In this document: piece by piece, positions 56,075-63,922 of the stretch
Numbering within the stretch: position 1 is the first letter of the stretch
How the letters are laid out: every line of letters starts with the position of its first letter
Origin: JAICJR01 sp963848495
Lineage (GTDB): Bacteria; Actinomycetota; Thermoleophilia; Solirubrobacterales; Thermoleophilaceae
Length of the DNA stretch: 64,000 nucleotides
Assembly (NCBI GenBank): GCA_963848495.1
Contig: CAWKDV010000002.1
Span: 1,240,001-1,304,000, forward strand
Direction: 5' to 3'
The notes under the pieces: generated by a model
What the model was told of the DNA's origin: nothing
What the model saw: only the letters and a program-made list of their open reading frames with translations
Database searches by the model: none
Program-made: the position numbers and the translations under genes

Positions 56075-56971
56075 GTGTTCGTGCCTGAATTAGAGAACAA
56101 CCGTCGCGAGACTGCCGCCATCATCGCGCTGCTGCGCTCACGTTCGGTCGTGTGGACGCATGCGGCCGAGGCAATCGACGAGGCCGGCAGCGCCCTCGCT
56201 CTGCTCGAAGGCGACGGGCAGCAAGAGCTCTTCCCGAACGAGCCCCCCGTCGACGCCGCCCTGGACTCGATCGAGCGCGAGCTCGACGGCTGGGAGACCG
56301 AGGGGATGCACGTGGTGTCGACCCTCGACCCGGCCTACCCGGTGAACCTCCGCGCCGTCCATGACCGCCCCGCGCTCCTCTTCGTCAAAGGGCGACTAGA
56401 GGAACGCGACGAACGATCGGTGGCCGTCGTCGGAACGCGAAAGCCCACCGATGAAGGCCTCGCTCGCGCGCGCGCATACGCCGAGGCGCTGGTAGACGCC
56501 GACTACGTAGTCGTGAGCGGGCTCGCCACCGGCATCGACACCGCCTCGCACCATGCAGCCCTCGACGCGCGCGGGCGCACGATCGCCGTCATCGGCACGG
56601 GCCTACGCCGCGCCTACCCAAGCTCCAACGAGGACCTACAGCAGCGACTCGGTGACGAGCACGCCGTCATTTCGCAGTTCTGGCCCGACCAGCCCCCAGG
56701 GCGGCACACCTTCCCGATGCGCAACGGGGTCATGTCCGGCTTCAGCCTTGCGACCGTGGTAATCGAGGCCACTGATACCAGCGGCGCAAGGACCCAGGCG
56801 CGCCTTGCGCTGCAACATCACCGCCCGGTGTTCCTACTGCGCTCCCTGCTCGAGTACGACTGGGCGCGCGAATACGAGCAGCGCGCCGGCACCTACGTGG
56901 TCGACCAGCCCGGGGAGGTCCTCGACACCCTCGAGCGGCTTTATTCGCTGGACAGCGCGCTGACCCGCTGA
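56075..56971 (+). CDS. DprA/Smf-like protein (ShosA-like, possible defence antitoxin)
   Basis: A 298-residue protein with the DprA/Smf Rossmann core. STLDPAYPVNLRAVHDRPAL, RSVAVVGTRKPTDEGLARA, VVSGLATGIDTASHHAALD, IAVIGTGLRRAYPSSN and TFPMRNGVMSGFS follow in DprA order; the SGALxTA segment is altered to TSGARTQARLAL. It lacks the C-terminal winged-helix domain of competence DprA. Together with the next gene, a zinc-finger phosphoribosyltransferase, it resembles the ShosTA toxin-antitoxin defence pair (DprA-like ShosA, phosphoribosyltransferase ShosT). It uses some rare codons (TTA, CTA) compared with neighbours. Start GTG 56075 is inferred from a -10 box; ATG 55981 is an alternative. Competence DprA is the other possible role. 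Confidence 0.82.
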   Translation: MFVPELENNRRETAAIIALLRSRSVVWTHAAEAIDEAGSALALLEGDGQQELFPNEPPVDAALDSIERELDGWETEGMHVVSTLDPAYPVNLRAVHDRPALLFVKGRLEERDERSVAVVGTRKPTDEGLARARAYAEALVDADYVVVSGLATGIDTASHHAALDARGRTIAVIGTGLRRAYPSSNEDLQQRLGDEHAVISQFWPDQPPGRHTFPMRNGVMSGFSLATVVIEATDTSGARTQARLALQHHRPVFLLRSLLEYDWAREYEQRAGTYVVDQPGEVLDTLERLYSLDSALTR

Positions 56972-56986
56972 GGAGGCGGCCGGGGC

Positions 56987-57739
56987 GTGGCGCTCAGCAT
57001 CTACGAGCTCAGCGCTCCGTACGCGAACTTCATGCTCAACCCCGCCTCGCCGGGACCTGGCGTCTGCCCCACATGCAGGACGTTCCACGATCCTGCCTAT
57101 TCGTGCTGCGGAGGATGCGCGGCCATGCCCGCCGGGTTACTCGACGCCGTGGTTCCGATCACCTACAGCGTGCACGCCGAGCAAATGCATCTCGAGCTCC
57201 GGGCTTACAAGGACAGCCCGTCCCCCGCGGTGCAGGCGCGCATCATGCGCGGCCTCACCGCGGTGCTCTGGCGCTTCCTGGACGAGCACGAGATCTGCAT
57301 CTCGGAGGCGGCTGGAGCCGACGGCCTGTTCGACGTACTAACCCCGGTCCCCTCCAAGACGACTGAGCGCGATGGCCAGCGGAACAACCTGAGGTCGATC
57401 GTCGGGTACATGTGCACGCCAACCGCCGACCGCTATCAGCGCGTGCTGCGGCCCACCGACGCACCGGACAGCGGACACGACTACGACCCGGACCGCTACG
57501 CCTGCAAGACGCGCCTCGACGGGAGCACCGTGCTCCTCATCGACGACACCTGGACACGCGGGGGCAGCGTCCATGCTGCCGCAAACGCGCTTCGACAAGC
57601 CGGCGCCGAGCGCGTGGCCGCCGTGGTCATCGGCCGGCACATCCACCGCAACTACGAGGTCCGAGCGGGGCAGACGGCCGACGATCGCCTCCGCGAGCTC
57701 ACGCGCCCGTTCGACTGGACCACGTGCGCGGTCCACTAG
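56987..57739 (+). CDS. Zinc-finger phosphoribosyltransferase (ComF-like/ShosT-like, possible toxin)
   Basis: A 250-residue protein of the type I phosphoribosyltransferase fold. CPTCRTFHDPAYSCCGGC (residues 27-44) is a Cys4 zinc finger like that of ComF. TVLLIDDTWTRGGSVHAAA near residues 181-199 is the PRPP-binding loop with both acidic residues. AYKDSPSPAV and VLTPVPSKTTERDGQ match the ComF core. GTG 56987 lies 15 bp after the DprA-like stop with AGGAGG 10 bp upstream, so the two genes are co-translated. ShosT proteins are phosphoribosyltransferase toxins held by a DprA-like antitoxin; that identity here is inference. ComF in DNA uptake is the alternative. Confidence 0.8.
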   Translation: MALSIYELSAPYANFMLNPASPGPGVCPTCRTFHDPAYSCCGGCAAMPAGLLDAVVPITYSVHAEQMHLELRAYKDSPSPAVQARIMRGLTAVLWRFLDEHEICISEAAGADGLFDVLTPVPSKTTERDGQRNNLRSIVGYMCTPTADRYQRVLRPTDAPDSGHDYDPDRYACKTRLDGSTVLLIDDTWTRGGSVHAAANALRQAGAERVAAVVIGRHIHRNYEVRAGQTADDRLRELTRPFDWTTCAVH

Positions 57740-58136
57740 CGGCCCATCGCCCGCGGGCCGGTGGTACGAACCCTGGGCAAGAGTGGGTCGCTGGGCGTGA
57801 AATTCGCCGCGGGCGCCTGCGACGAGAGCAGGCGGCCAGTAGGCTCGCGATCGGCCGCCCAGACCGGGATCCCCGGACCCTCCGACGCCGGCGCGGAGGT
57901 ACCGCCGGGCATCGGGTCCCTGCGGAAGCGTCGCCTGGCACCGCGGCGAGCCGTCCGGGCTCCTCGTAGAAATCACAGCGCGCCTGTACACCCACGCGCC
58001 GGCGTTCGGCGAGGGCGAGCGCGAGGCGCTGCGTGCGCTGATCGAGGGCGCGGAGGTACCAGTCCCCAACTCCGACGCCGCGGCGGCGCTCGAGGCGGCC
58101 AGCCGACAGGCCGGATTCGCCTCTACGATGGGGGCA
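57740..58136 (+). other. Gene-poor segment with a possible integrase remnant
   Basis: No convincing start-to-stop gene lies here. One frame is open from about 57880 to 58160 and reads VAWHRGEPSGLL, VEITARLYTHAPAFGEGERE and ALRALIEGAEV. The T-x3-YTH string and the following RE-rich helix recall the C-terminus of tyrosine recombinases (XerC/D read T-x3-YTH). It has no start codon and runs into the tRNA, so if real it is a truncated integrase tail next to its attachment site. TACGAT at 58124-58129, 7 bp before the tRNA, is a likely tRNA promoter -10 box. Confidence 0.35.
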
Positions 58137-58211
58137 CGGGGCGTGGCGCAGCCTGGTTAGCGCGCCTGCTTTGGGAGCAGGAGGTCGGCGGTTCGAATCC
58201 GCCCGCCCCGA
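58137..58211 (+). tRNA. tRNA-Pro (anticodon UGG)
   Basis: A complete 75-nt cloverleaf. The acceptor stem CGGGGCG/CGCCCCG is perfect, with discriminator A211. The anticodon arm is CCTGC-TTTGGGA-GCAGG with TGG at 58172-58174. The T arm is GGCGG-TTCGAAT-CCGCC. CCA is not encoded. Its 5' 42 bases are repeated at 55866-55907. Confidence 0.97.
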
Positions 58212-58432
58212 TTTCCGCGGCGTCTGGACGGGCAGGACGCGCTCACGCTCTTGACCGCTGTCCTTTCCCGTCGCTTCTCGGTGGGCTCGCCGCCGTGACT
58301 TAGGGGTATATGACCCCCAAACTCCCGATTCTTAGCTCGAGAGCTCAGGCCGGCCTTCATTTCCGCTGTAAGTCTGAGCGCTCGGCTCGTACGCCTGGGC
58401 GGTGGTGAGAGTGTCTGCGGTGCCTTGACGCC

Positions 58433-61400
58433 TCAGGCGACCTGGCTCGCCTGCAGGTGGTGGTAGAGCCCCTCGCGCGCCATCAGCTCGTCGTGCGTGC
58501 CCTGCTCCACGAGACGCCCCTGCTCGAGCACGGCGATCGAGTCGGCGTCGCGGATCGTGGTCAGGCGATGCGCCACGATCACCGCGGTGCGCTCCTCCAG
58601 CACGCGGTCGAGGTTGCGCTTCACCGCCGCCTCCGACTCGGTGTCCAGGGCGCTCGTGGCCTCGTCGAAGAGCAGCACCGGAGGGTCGTGGTAGAGGGCG
58701 CGCGCGATGCAGACGCGCTGGGCCTGACCGCCGGAGAGGCGGATGCCGCTGTCGCCGACCTTGGTGTCGTACGCCAGCGCCATGCTCTCGATGAAGCCGG
58801 CGGCGTCCGCGATCTCGGCGGCGCGCTGCACGTGCGCCATGTCGGGGATCTCCTCGCCCAGCGCGATGTTCGCCGCGATCGTGTCGTCGAACAGGTAGGG
58901 CGCCTGCAGCACGACTCCGATGCGGCGCCGCAGCTGGCGCCAGTCGAGCTCGCGCATGTCGACCTCGTCGTACAGCACGTTCCCCCAGCTCGGCACCACG
59001 AGCCCGGCTAGGCAGCGCACCAGCGTGGACTTGCCCGAGCCGGAGCGCCCCACGAGGCCGAGCGTCTGTCCTGGCTCGAGCACGAGCGAGACATCGTCGA
59101 GCACACGCCGGTCCGGGGCGTCGGGATAGGAGAGGCCCACCTGGCGCAGGCTCACACGGCCCGACAGCCGCCCCACGTTGCGCAGCGGCGTTCCGTTCTG
59201 GACCTGCTCGGGCTCGGCCTCGAGTACGTCCTGCAGCCGCTGCAGCAGCACCGACGCCTGAAGCAGCGAGTCAAAGAGCCCCAGCAGGGTGCCGATCGGC
59301 GCATTGGCCAGCAGCACGAGCGAGTTGATCGCCACCAGCTCGCCGATCGTCAGCGTGCCGTTGGCGACCAGAAGCGCCCCCACCCACAGGAACAGGACAA
59401 ACAAGAGGAAGCCCGCGACCTGGACCGCGGCGTCGTAGAACATGATCACCCAGTCGCCCTTGAACACGCGGTCGGCGAGCTGTGCGAACTCCCGCCGGAT
59501 GCCCTGCCGCATGCCCTCCTCGGCGCCGGCGCTCTTGGCCGCCTCGATGCCCTTGATCGCGTCGAGCTGCTTGGAGGCGTGGCGCGAGTAGGCCTCCTCG
59601 AGGCTGTCGAAAGTCGGCCGCAGGCGACGCGACGAGTAGCGCATCAGTCCCGCGTACACCGGCATCGTGGCCAGGAACACGCCGGCGATGATCGGCGAGT
59701 AGTTGACCATGATGAAGAGCGTCACCACCAACTGGATCACCGCCGTCAGGCCGCCGACGATGCCCTGCACGAGCAGCGAGCGGACCTGGCGTAGCCCGTT
59801 CAGGCGCCGCTCGATGTCGGCGGTCCGCCGAGCCTCGAAGTACTTGAGCGGCAGCTGGAGCAGCCGCGCGGAGACGAAGTCGAGCGTTTCTCCGTCCAGG
59901 TTCACCGCCGCACGGGCCAGCATCCGGCGCTGGAACAGGCTGATGCCGAGCCCGATGAAGAGGAGCGCCACGATCACGAGGACGAGCAGGGACACCGTCC
60001 CCGAGTCCTGCTTGCCGGCGGCGTCCACCACGTGCTGCGTCATCACCGGCGCGACCAGCTCGAGGGCGGTCGCGGCGATCGCCAGGACGGTGGCGAGCGC
60101 GAGCTTGCCGCGCAGCGGCCGCACGAACGGCCACAGCCAGCCGAGATCGAGGTGCTCCGTCGGAGCTTCGTCGAGCTTTGGCGTGGGGCGGAAGGTGGCG
60201 CACCAGCCGCTCCACTTCTCGCCGACCTCCTCGCGGCTCACGCGCCGCAGGCCGCGAGCAGGATCGGCAACCCGCACGCGGTCGGGCTCCACGGCGTACA
60301 GGACGATCCAGTGGTTGCCCTCCCAATGGAGGATCGCCGGCAGCTGCAGCTCGTCGAGGCGGTCCTTCGAGGCCTTCAGCGCGTGCCCGTCGAGGCCCGC
60401 CTCCTCCGCCGCGCGCATGATCCCGCGCAGGCTCGTGCCCTCCTGGCCGGTGCCCGCGATTTGCCTGATGAACGGCAGGGACACCTTCCGGCCGAACGCG
60501 CGGCAGACCATCGCCAGCGCCGCCACCCCGCAGTCGGCGAAGTCGATCTGGCGGACGAACGGGAACTTCCTGGGCGGGACCCACGGCGCCGCCGCCGCCG
60601 GCTCGTCGGCCACCTCTACGCCGGCGGCGATGCGCTCGTCGGTCGATGGCGGCGGAAGCGGGGGTCGCTCCCTCACGCCGGAGAGCACGTCCCCGCCACC
60701 GAAGTCGAGCGGGCGCACCGCGATGCGGCTCAGGCGGAGCTGCGCGCGATCATGGAGCCTGGATGCGAACCCCGGATCGAGCGCGCCCAGCTCGCCCAGC
60801 ACGGAGCCTTCGAGCTCGAGCAATGTGGACTCGCTCGCGGCAGTCACGGTCGCAAGGCGCGGGCTGCCCTGGAGTGCGCCGACCTCGCCGAACACATCGC
60901 CTCCCCGCAGGAAGCGCAGCTCGCGCCGGGCCTCGCCCTCGCCGGTCGACTCGACCAGCCGGCCCGACAGCACGATCCACCAGCGGTCGGTGACCTCGCC
61001 CTCTCGCACCACGACGTCGCCCTCGGGGGCAGTGATATCGCGACCGCGCGCCACGAGCAGCTCGACGCCCCGGGCGTCGAGCTCTCGGAACGTCTCGTCC
61101 ATGCGCAGGAACGCCGCTATGCGCTTCGCGCGTGCCTGCGCCGCGAATGCCGCCGCGGCCTCGGGGTGTGCGCGCGCGAGGGCGAGCGCCACCCCGAGGT
61201 CCAGCCTCAGCACCCGCACGGCGGTCGAGGCGGCGCGCAGGGTGACCGGAGGTGGGTTCTCCTCGACGAGCGCGCGCTCGCCGCTCATCTCCCCGGGGCC
61301 CAGCACGCCGAGCGAAACCTCGGTGTGGTCGGGCCCCACGGCGATGGCCCGCGCCTCGCCCTCCACCACCACGATGAACGCGCCGTCGTCGGGCGAGACC

Positions 61401-61543
61401 ACGGTCTCGCCGAAGCGGTAGGTGCGCTCCTCGAAGCCGGAGAGCACGAGGTTGCGCACCTCGGGTGGCAGGTGGGCCATGAACGGCAGCGCGCGCACCA
61501 CCGCGGTCGGCTCCGCCCATGCGGCCAGCTCACGCTCCGTCAA
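58433..61543 (-). CDS. Peptidase C39 ABC exporter with two N-terminal cyclic-nucleotide-binding domains
   Basis: A 1036-residue bacteriocin-type exporter. Two cNMP-binding-like domains cover about residues 15-130 and 150-260 (GETVVSPDDGAFIVVVEGEA; EGDVVVREGEVTDRWWIVLS). The C39 peptidase follows: C338 in DFADCGVAAL, H411 in GNHWIVLY and D427 in ADPARG form the catalytic triad. Then come six membrane helices and the ATPase with VGRSGSGKSTLV, RLSGGQAQRVCIARA and VLLFDEATSALDT. Such proteins cut a leader peptide at a double-glycine-type site and export the rest. Start TTG 61543 has GGAAGGG upstream and overlaps the PpiC-like gene by 14 bp. HetC-like cyanobacterial exporters share this layout. 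No precursor peptide is visible nearby. Confidence 0.93.
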   Translation of the reverse strand: MTERELAAWAEPTAVVRALPFMAHLPPEVRNLVLSGFEERTYRFGETVVSPDDGAFIVVVEGEARAIAVGPDHTEVSLGVLGPGEMSGERALVEENPPPVTLRAASTAVRVLRLDLGVALALARAHPEAAAAFAAQARAKRIAAFLRMDETFRELDARGVELLVARGRDITAPEGDVVVREGEVTDRWWIVLSGRLVESTGEGEARRELRFLRGGDVFGEVGALQGSPRLATVTAASESTLLELEGSVLGELGALDPGFASRLHDRAQLRLSRIAVRPLDFGGGDVLSGVRERPPLPPPSTDERIAAGVEVADEPAAAAPWVPPRKFPFVRQIDFADCGVAALAMVCRAFGRKVSLPFIRQIAGTGQEGTSLRGIMRAAEEAGLDGHALKASKDRLDELQLPAILHWEGNHWIVLYAVEPDRVRVADPARGLRRVSREEVGEKWSGWCATFRPTPKLDEAPTEHLDLGWLWPFVRPLRGKLALATVLAIAATALELVAPVMTQHVVDAAGKQDSGTVSLLVLVIVALLFIGLGISLFQRRMLARAAVNLDGETLDFVSARLLQLPLKYFEARRTADIERRLNGLRQVRSLLVQGIVGGLTAVIQLVVTLFIMVNYSPIIAGVFLATMPVYAGLMRYSSRRLRPTFDSLEEAYSRHASKQLDAIKGIEAAKSAGAEEGMRQGIRREFAQLADRVFKGDWVIMFYDAAVQVAGFLLFVLFLWVGALLVANGTLTIGELVAINSLVLLANAPIGTLLGLFDSLLQASVLLQRLQDVLEAEPEQVQNGTPLRNVGRLSGRVSLRQVGLSYPDAPDRRVLDDVSLVLEPGQTLGLVGRSGSGKSTLVRCLAGLVVPSWGNVLYDEVDMRELDWRQLRRRIGVVLQAPYLFDDTIAANIALGEEIPDMAHVQRAAEIADAAGFIESMALAYDTKVGDSGIRLSGGQAQRVCIARALYHDPPVLLFDEATSALDTESEAAVKRNLDRVLEERTAVIVAHRLTTIRDADSIAVLEQGRLVEQGTHDELMAREGLYHHLQASQVA

Positions 61544-62567
61544 ACCATCGCACCCTTCCGGCGCGCAGCCGCGCGGCTGCATCCGCCAATAGCTCCTCGC
61601 GCGCACGCGCGACGATCTGGTCGTCCTCGACGTCCGGCGCCCGCCGCTCGCGGACGCGTGCAACCACGTGGTCGTCGCCGTCGCTCCACGGGCCCGCGAC
61701 GTCACCGACCACGGCTCCGGCGAGCTTCTGGGCGAGCTGGGACGGTGCGTCCGCCAGCACGAGGCGCTGCGGCGTCACGTCGACACCGGCGGCTGCCGCG
61801 ACCGCGCTCGCGTTGGTCCCGTCCGCGAGCTGGCGCGCGGCCTCGGCGGCGGCCCCCTGCGACACGAGCCTCAGCTCTTCGAGCTCGAAGCGGCACCAGG
61901 CGAGCTCGTTCTCGTGTAGGCGGCGGGCCACCTCCGGGGCGGCGGTCGCCGCGGTCTCCCAGTCGCGGTGGGCGTCGTCGAGCGCCGCCATCCACGCCAG
62001 CCGCTCCCCACGCTCGCGGCCGGCTTCCCGGATTGCGGCGCCGGCAACCGTGCGCGCCTCCTCGAATACGAGGCGCTGGACCCGCGTGCGGTCGAGAGGC
62101 AGGGGCTCCACCTCGGTTCCGACGACGGTGGCCGCTGAGAGCATCCTGTCGGCGAGCCACATGCCGATCTCCACGAGCACGCCGGTGCAGATCGCCTCGG
62201 CCGGCAGCGAGTCGGCGACGTCGGCGGCCGCGACCGGCTCGGGCGTCCCCCCGTGGCGGCGCGCCACCTCCCTGGCCGCGGCGGCCTTCAGCGCGGCCAT
62301 CGTCAGTCCGCGCGGCCCGAGCCAGGCGCGCACGTCCTCGGCGCTCAGGAGACCGCGGTCGAAGCGGAACACGCGTATGTGCTCGGCGACCTCGGCATCC
62401 GGCGGCGCTTCGGCGGCGACGAGGCCGATCCCCGTTTCGAGCTCGCTCTCGAGCCGCTGCCATCGACCCGACACCACCCCCGCTGCCAGCAGGTCGCGGC
62501 CCGTCAGCTCGTGGCCGTCGGCCGCCAGGTACACCGCCCCGAGCAGCTCCTCGATAGTGGCGCTCAC
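61530..62567 (-). CDS. SurA/PpiC (parvulin)-like peptide maturation protein
   Basis: A 345-residue cytoplasmic protein without signal peptide. The N-terminal 230 residues are helical, with repeats like LHENELAWCRFELEELRLVS. The C-terminal 110 residues (SAVAAAAGVDVTPQRLVLAD, LAGAVVGDVAGPWSDGDDHV, VARVRERRAPDVEDDQIVAR) follow the parvulin/SurA end pattern, though a complete PpiC active site is not evident. Proteins of this kind occur beside C39 exporters and are viewed as peptide maturation or chaperone factors. It overlaps the kinase gene upstream by 4 bp and the exporter downstream by 14 bp, so all three are coupled. Confidence 0.75.
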   Translation of the reverse strand: MSATIEELLGAVYLAADGHELTGRDLLAAGVVSGRWQRLESELETGIGLVAAEAPPDAEVAEHIRVFRFDRGLLSAEDVRAWLGPRGLTMAALKAAAAREVARRHGGTPEPVAAADVADSLPAEAICTGVLVEIGMWLADRMLSAATVVGTEVEPLPLDRTRVQRLVFEEARTVAGAAIREAGRERGERLAWMAALDDAHRDWETAATAAPEVARRLHENELAWCRFELEELRLVSQGAAAEAARQLADGTNASAVAAAAGVDVTPQRLVLADAPSQLAQKLAGAVVGDVAGPWSDGDDHVVARVRERRAPDVEDDQIVARAREELLADAAARLRAGRVRWFDGA

Positions 62568-63922
62568 TCCGTCTCCACCCGCCAGCCGTCGCCGTCAGGG
62601 ACGATCCGCGCACGGGCGCCTCCCTCGATCGCCACCGTGAGCTCGCCGCCCTCGAGGTCCACCTCGAGCCGCAGGACGAGGCGCTTCCCGGCCGGCGCGG
62701 GCGGCGCGGCCGGCGCCCCGTTCATGTCCGCGGACACCGTGGCCACGAGCACGGTCGTCCCGATCCTGAGGTGGTCGCCCGTGTGGAGAAGCCGAGGTCC
62801 ATCGATGCGCTCCTCGTTCACGAACGTGCCGTTTGCCGACTCTTGATCCTCCACGAGGAAGCCGTCACCCGCGCGGTACACGCGGGCGTGGCGGCGCGAG
62901 ATCTCGTGGTCGGGCTCGAGCGCGCCGCCGAGCGTGTCGAGGCGGCCCAGCACGAGCTCGTCCTCGACGAGCAGCTCCTGACCGACTCCGAACCCGGCGC
63001 TCACCACGAGCCGCAGCTGGGCGGGCGCACCGGCGGTTTCGGAGGGCGGCTCCGGGGGTGGCGGCGGGGTGACCGCCGCGGCCTGGGTAGGGACGTGTGC
63101 GCGCGCGGCGGCGATGAGCTCGGTGCAGGTCGCGTACCGCTCCTCCGGCTCGATCGCCATCCCCTTGGCGATCACGTCGTCGATCGCCTCGGGGAGCTCG
63201 GGACGGGCGGCCGTCGCGCTAGGACGCGGGTCACCGATGTGCGCGTACAGGAGGTCGATCTCGCGCTCCCGTACGAACGGTGGAACGCCCACCACGGCCT
63301 CGTACAGCACGCACGCCAGCGAGTAGATGTCCACGCGATGGTCGCGGGACCCGGCGGCAAGGATCTCCTCCGGCGCGGTGTAGGGCATCGTCCCGATCAG
63401 CTGGCCCTGCACGGTGAGCGCGACGGAGTCCTCGGTGGGGTTCTTCGCCAGTCCGAAGCCGGTGATGTAGGCGTGCGGGCCCTCCGCCACGATGATGTTC
63501 CCCGGCTTCACGTCCCGGTGGACGAGCCCCGTGGCGTGGGCGGAGTCGAGCGCGTCCCCGATCTGCCCGAGGATCGTCAGCGCCCGGCCGAGGTCGAGCG
63601 GGCCCTCGCGCTCGAGCAGCACGCGGAGGTCCGGGCCCTCGACGTACTGCATGGCGAAGAAGAGCGTGCCCTCCGGCGTCTGTCCCGCGTCGTAGAGATC
63701 TACGATATGCGGGTGGGCGAGCGCCTCGGCGTACTCCGCCTCACGCTTGAAGCGGGCGGCGAACGTCGGATCCTCCGAGAGCCGCTCCGACAGCACCTTC
63801 AGCGCGCACGAGCCGCCCTGCGGGCGCTCGGCGAGGTAGACGGTGCCCGTGCCGCCTTCGCCGATCACCGACTCGATCCGGTAGCCGGCAATCTCATCGC
63901 CCGGCGCCGGGGCGCTGCTCAT
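62564..63922 (-). CDS. Ser/Thr protein kinase with FHA domain, GFG in place of DFG
   Basis: A 452-residue Hanks-type kinase-like protein without membrane segment. Residues 13-270 hold the kinase fold: IGEGGTGTVYLAE glycine loop, K42 in CALKVL, E61-E63 region, and HRDVKPGN with D137 and N142. The magnesium loop reads TGFGLAK (155-157), so the DFG aspartate is a glycine. TAPEEI and DIYSLACVLYEAVVG follow. A proline-rich linker precedes an FHA domain (about 300-380: LVLGRLDTLGG, SRRHARVYRAG, SANGTFVNEERI). A last beta segment (about 400-452) ends the protein. It is the first gene of the kinase, PpiC-like and exporter operon and may gate peptide export. Confidence 0.93.
   Translation of the reverse strand: MSSAPAPGDEIAGYRIESVIGEGGTGTVYLAERPQGGSCALKVLSERLSEDPTFAARFKREAEYAEALAHPHIVDLYDAGQTPEGTLFFAMQYVEGPDLRVLLEREGPLDLGRALTILGQIGDALDSAHATGLVHRDVKPGNIIVAEGPHAYITGFGLAKNPTEDSVALTVQGQLIGTMPYTAPEEILAAGSRDHRVDIYSLACVLYEAVVGVPPFVREREIDLLYAHIGDPRPSATAARPELPEAIDDVIAKGMAIEPEERYATCTELIAAARAHVPTQAAAVTPPPPPEPPSETAGAPAQLRLVVSAGFGVGQELLVEDELVLGRLDTLGGALEPDHEISRRHARVYRAGDGFLVEDQESANGTFVNEERIDGPRLLHTGDHLRIGTTVLVATVSADMNGAPAAPPAPAGKRLVLRLEVDLEGGELTVAIEGGARARIVPDGDGWRVETE

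Noticed and set aside
57761..58303. Plus-strand 180-codon frame after the phosphoribosyltransferase
   Set aside because: Arg/Gly-rich with no motif, and it reads straight through the intact tRNA-Pro.
58288..58326. Short inverted repeat GGGGTATATGACCCC before the exporter 3' end as a regulatory site
   Set aside because: Five-base arms in GC-rich sequence are weak, and the position downstream of both flanking genes gives no clear role beyond possible termination.
58157..58360. Minus-strand 67-codon frame ending IRTADLLLPKQAR
   Set aside because: The end is the reverse complement of the tRNA-Pro gene, a well-known spurious translation.
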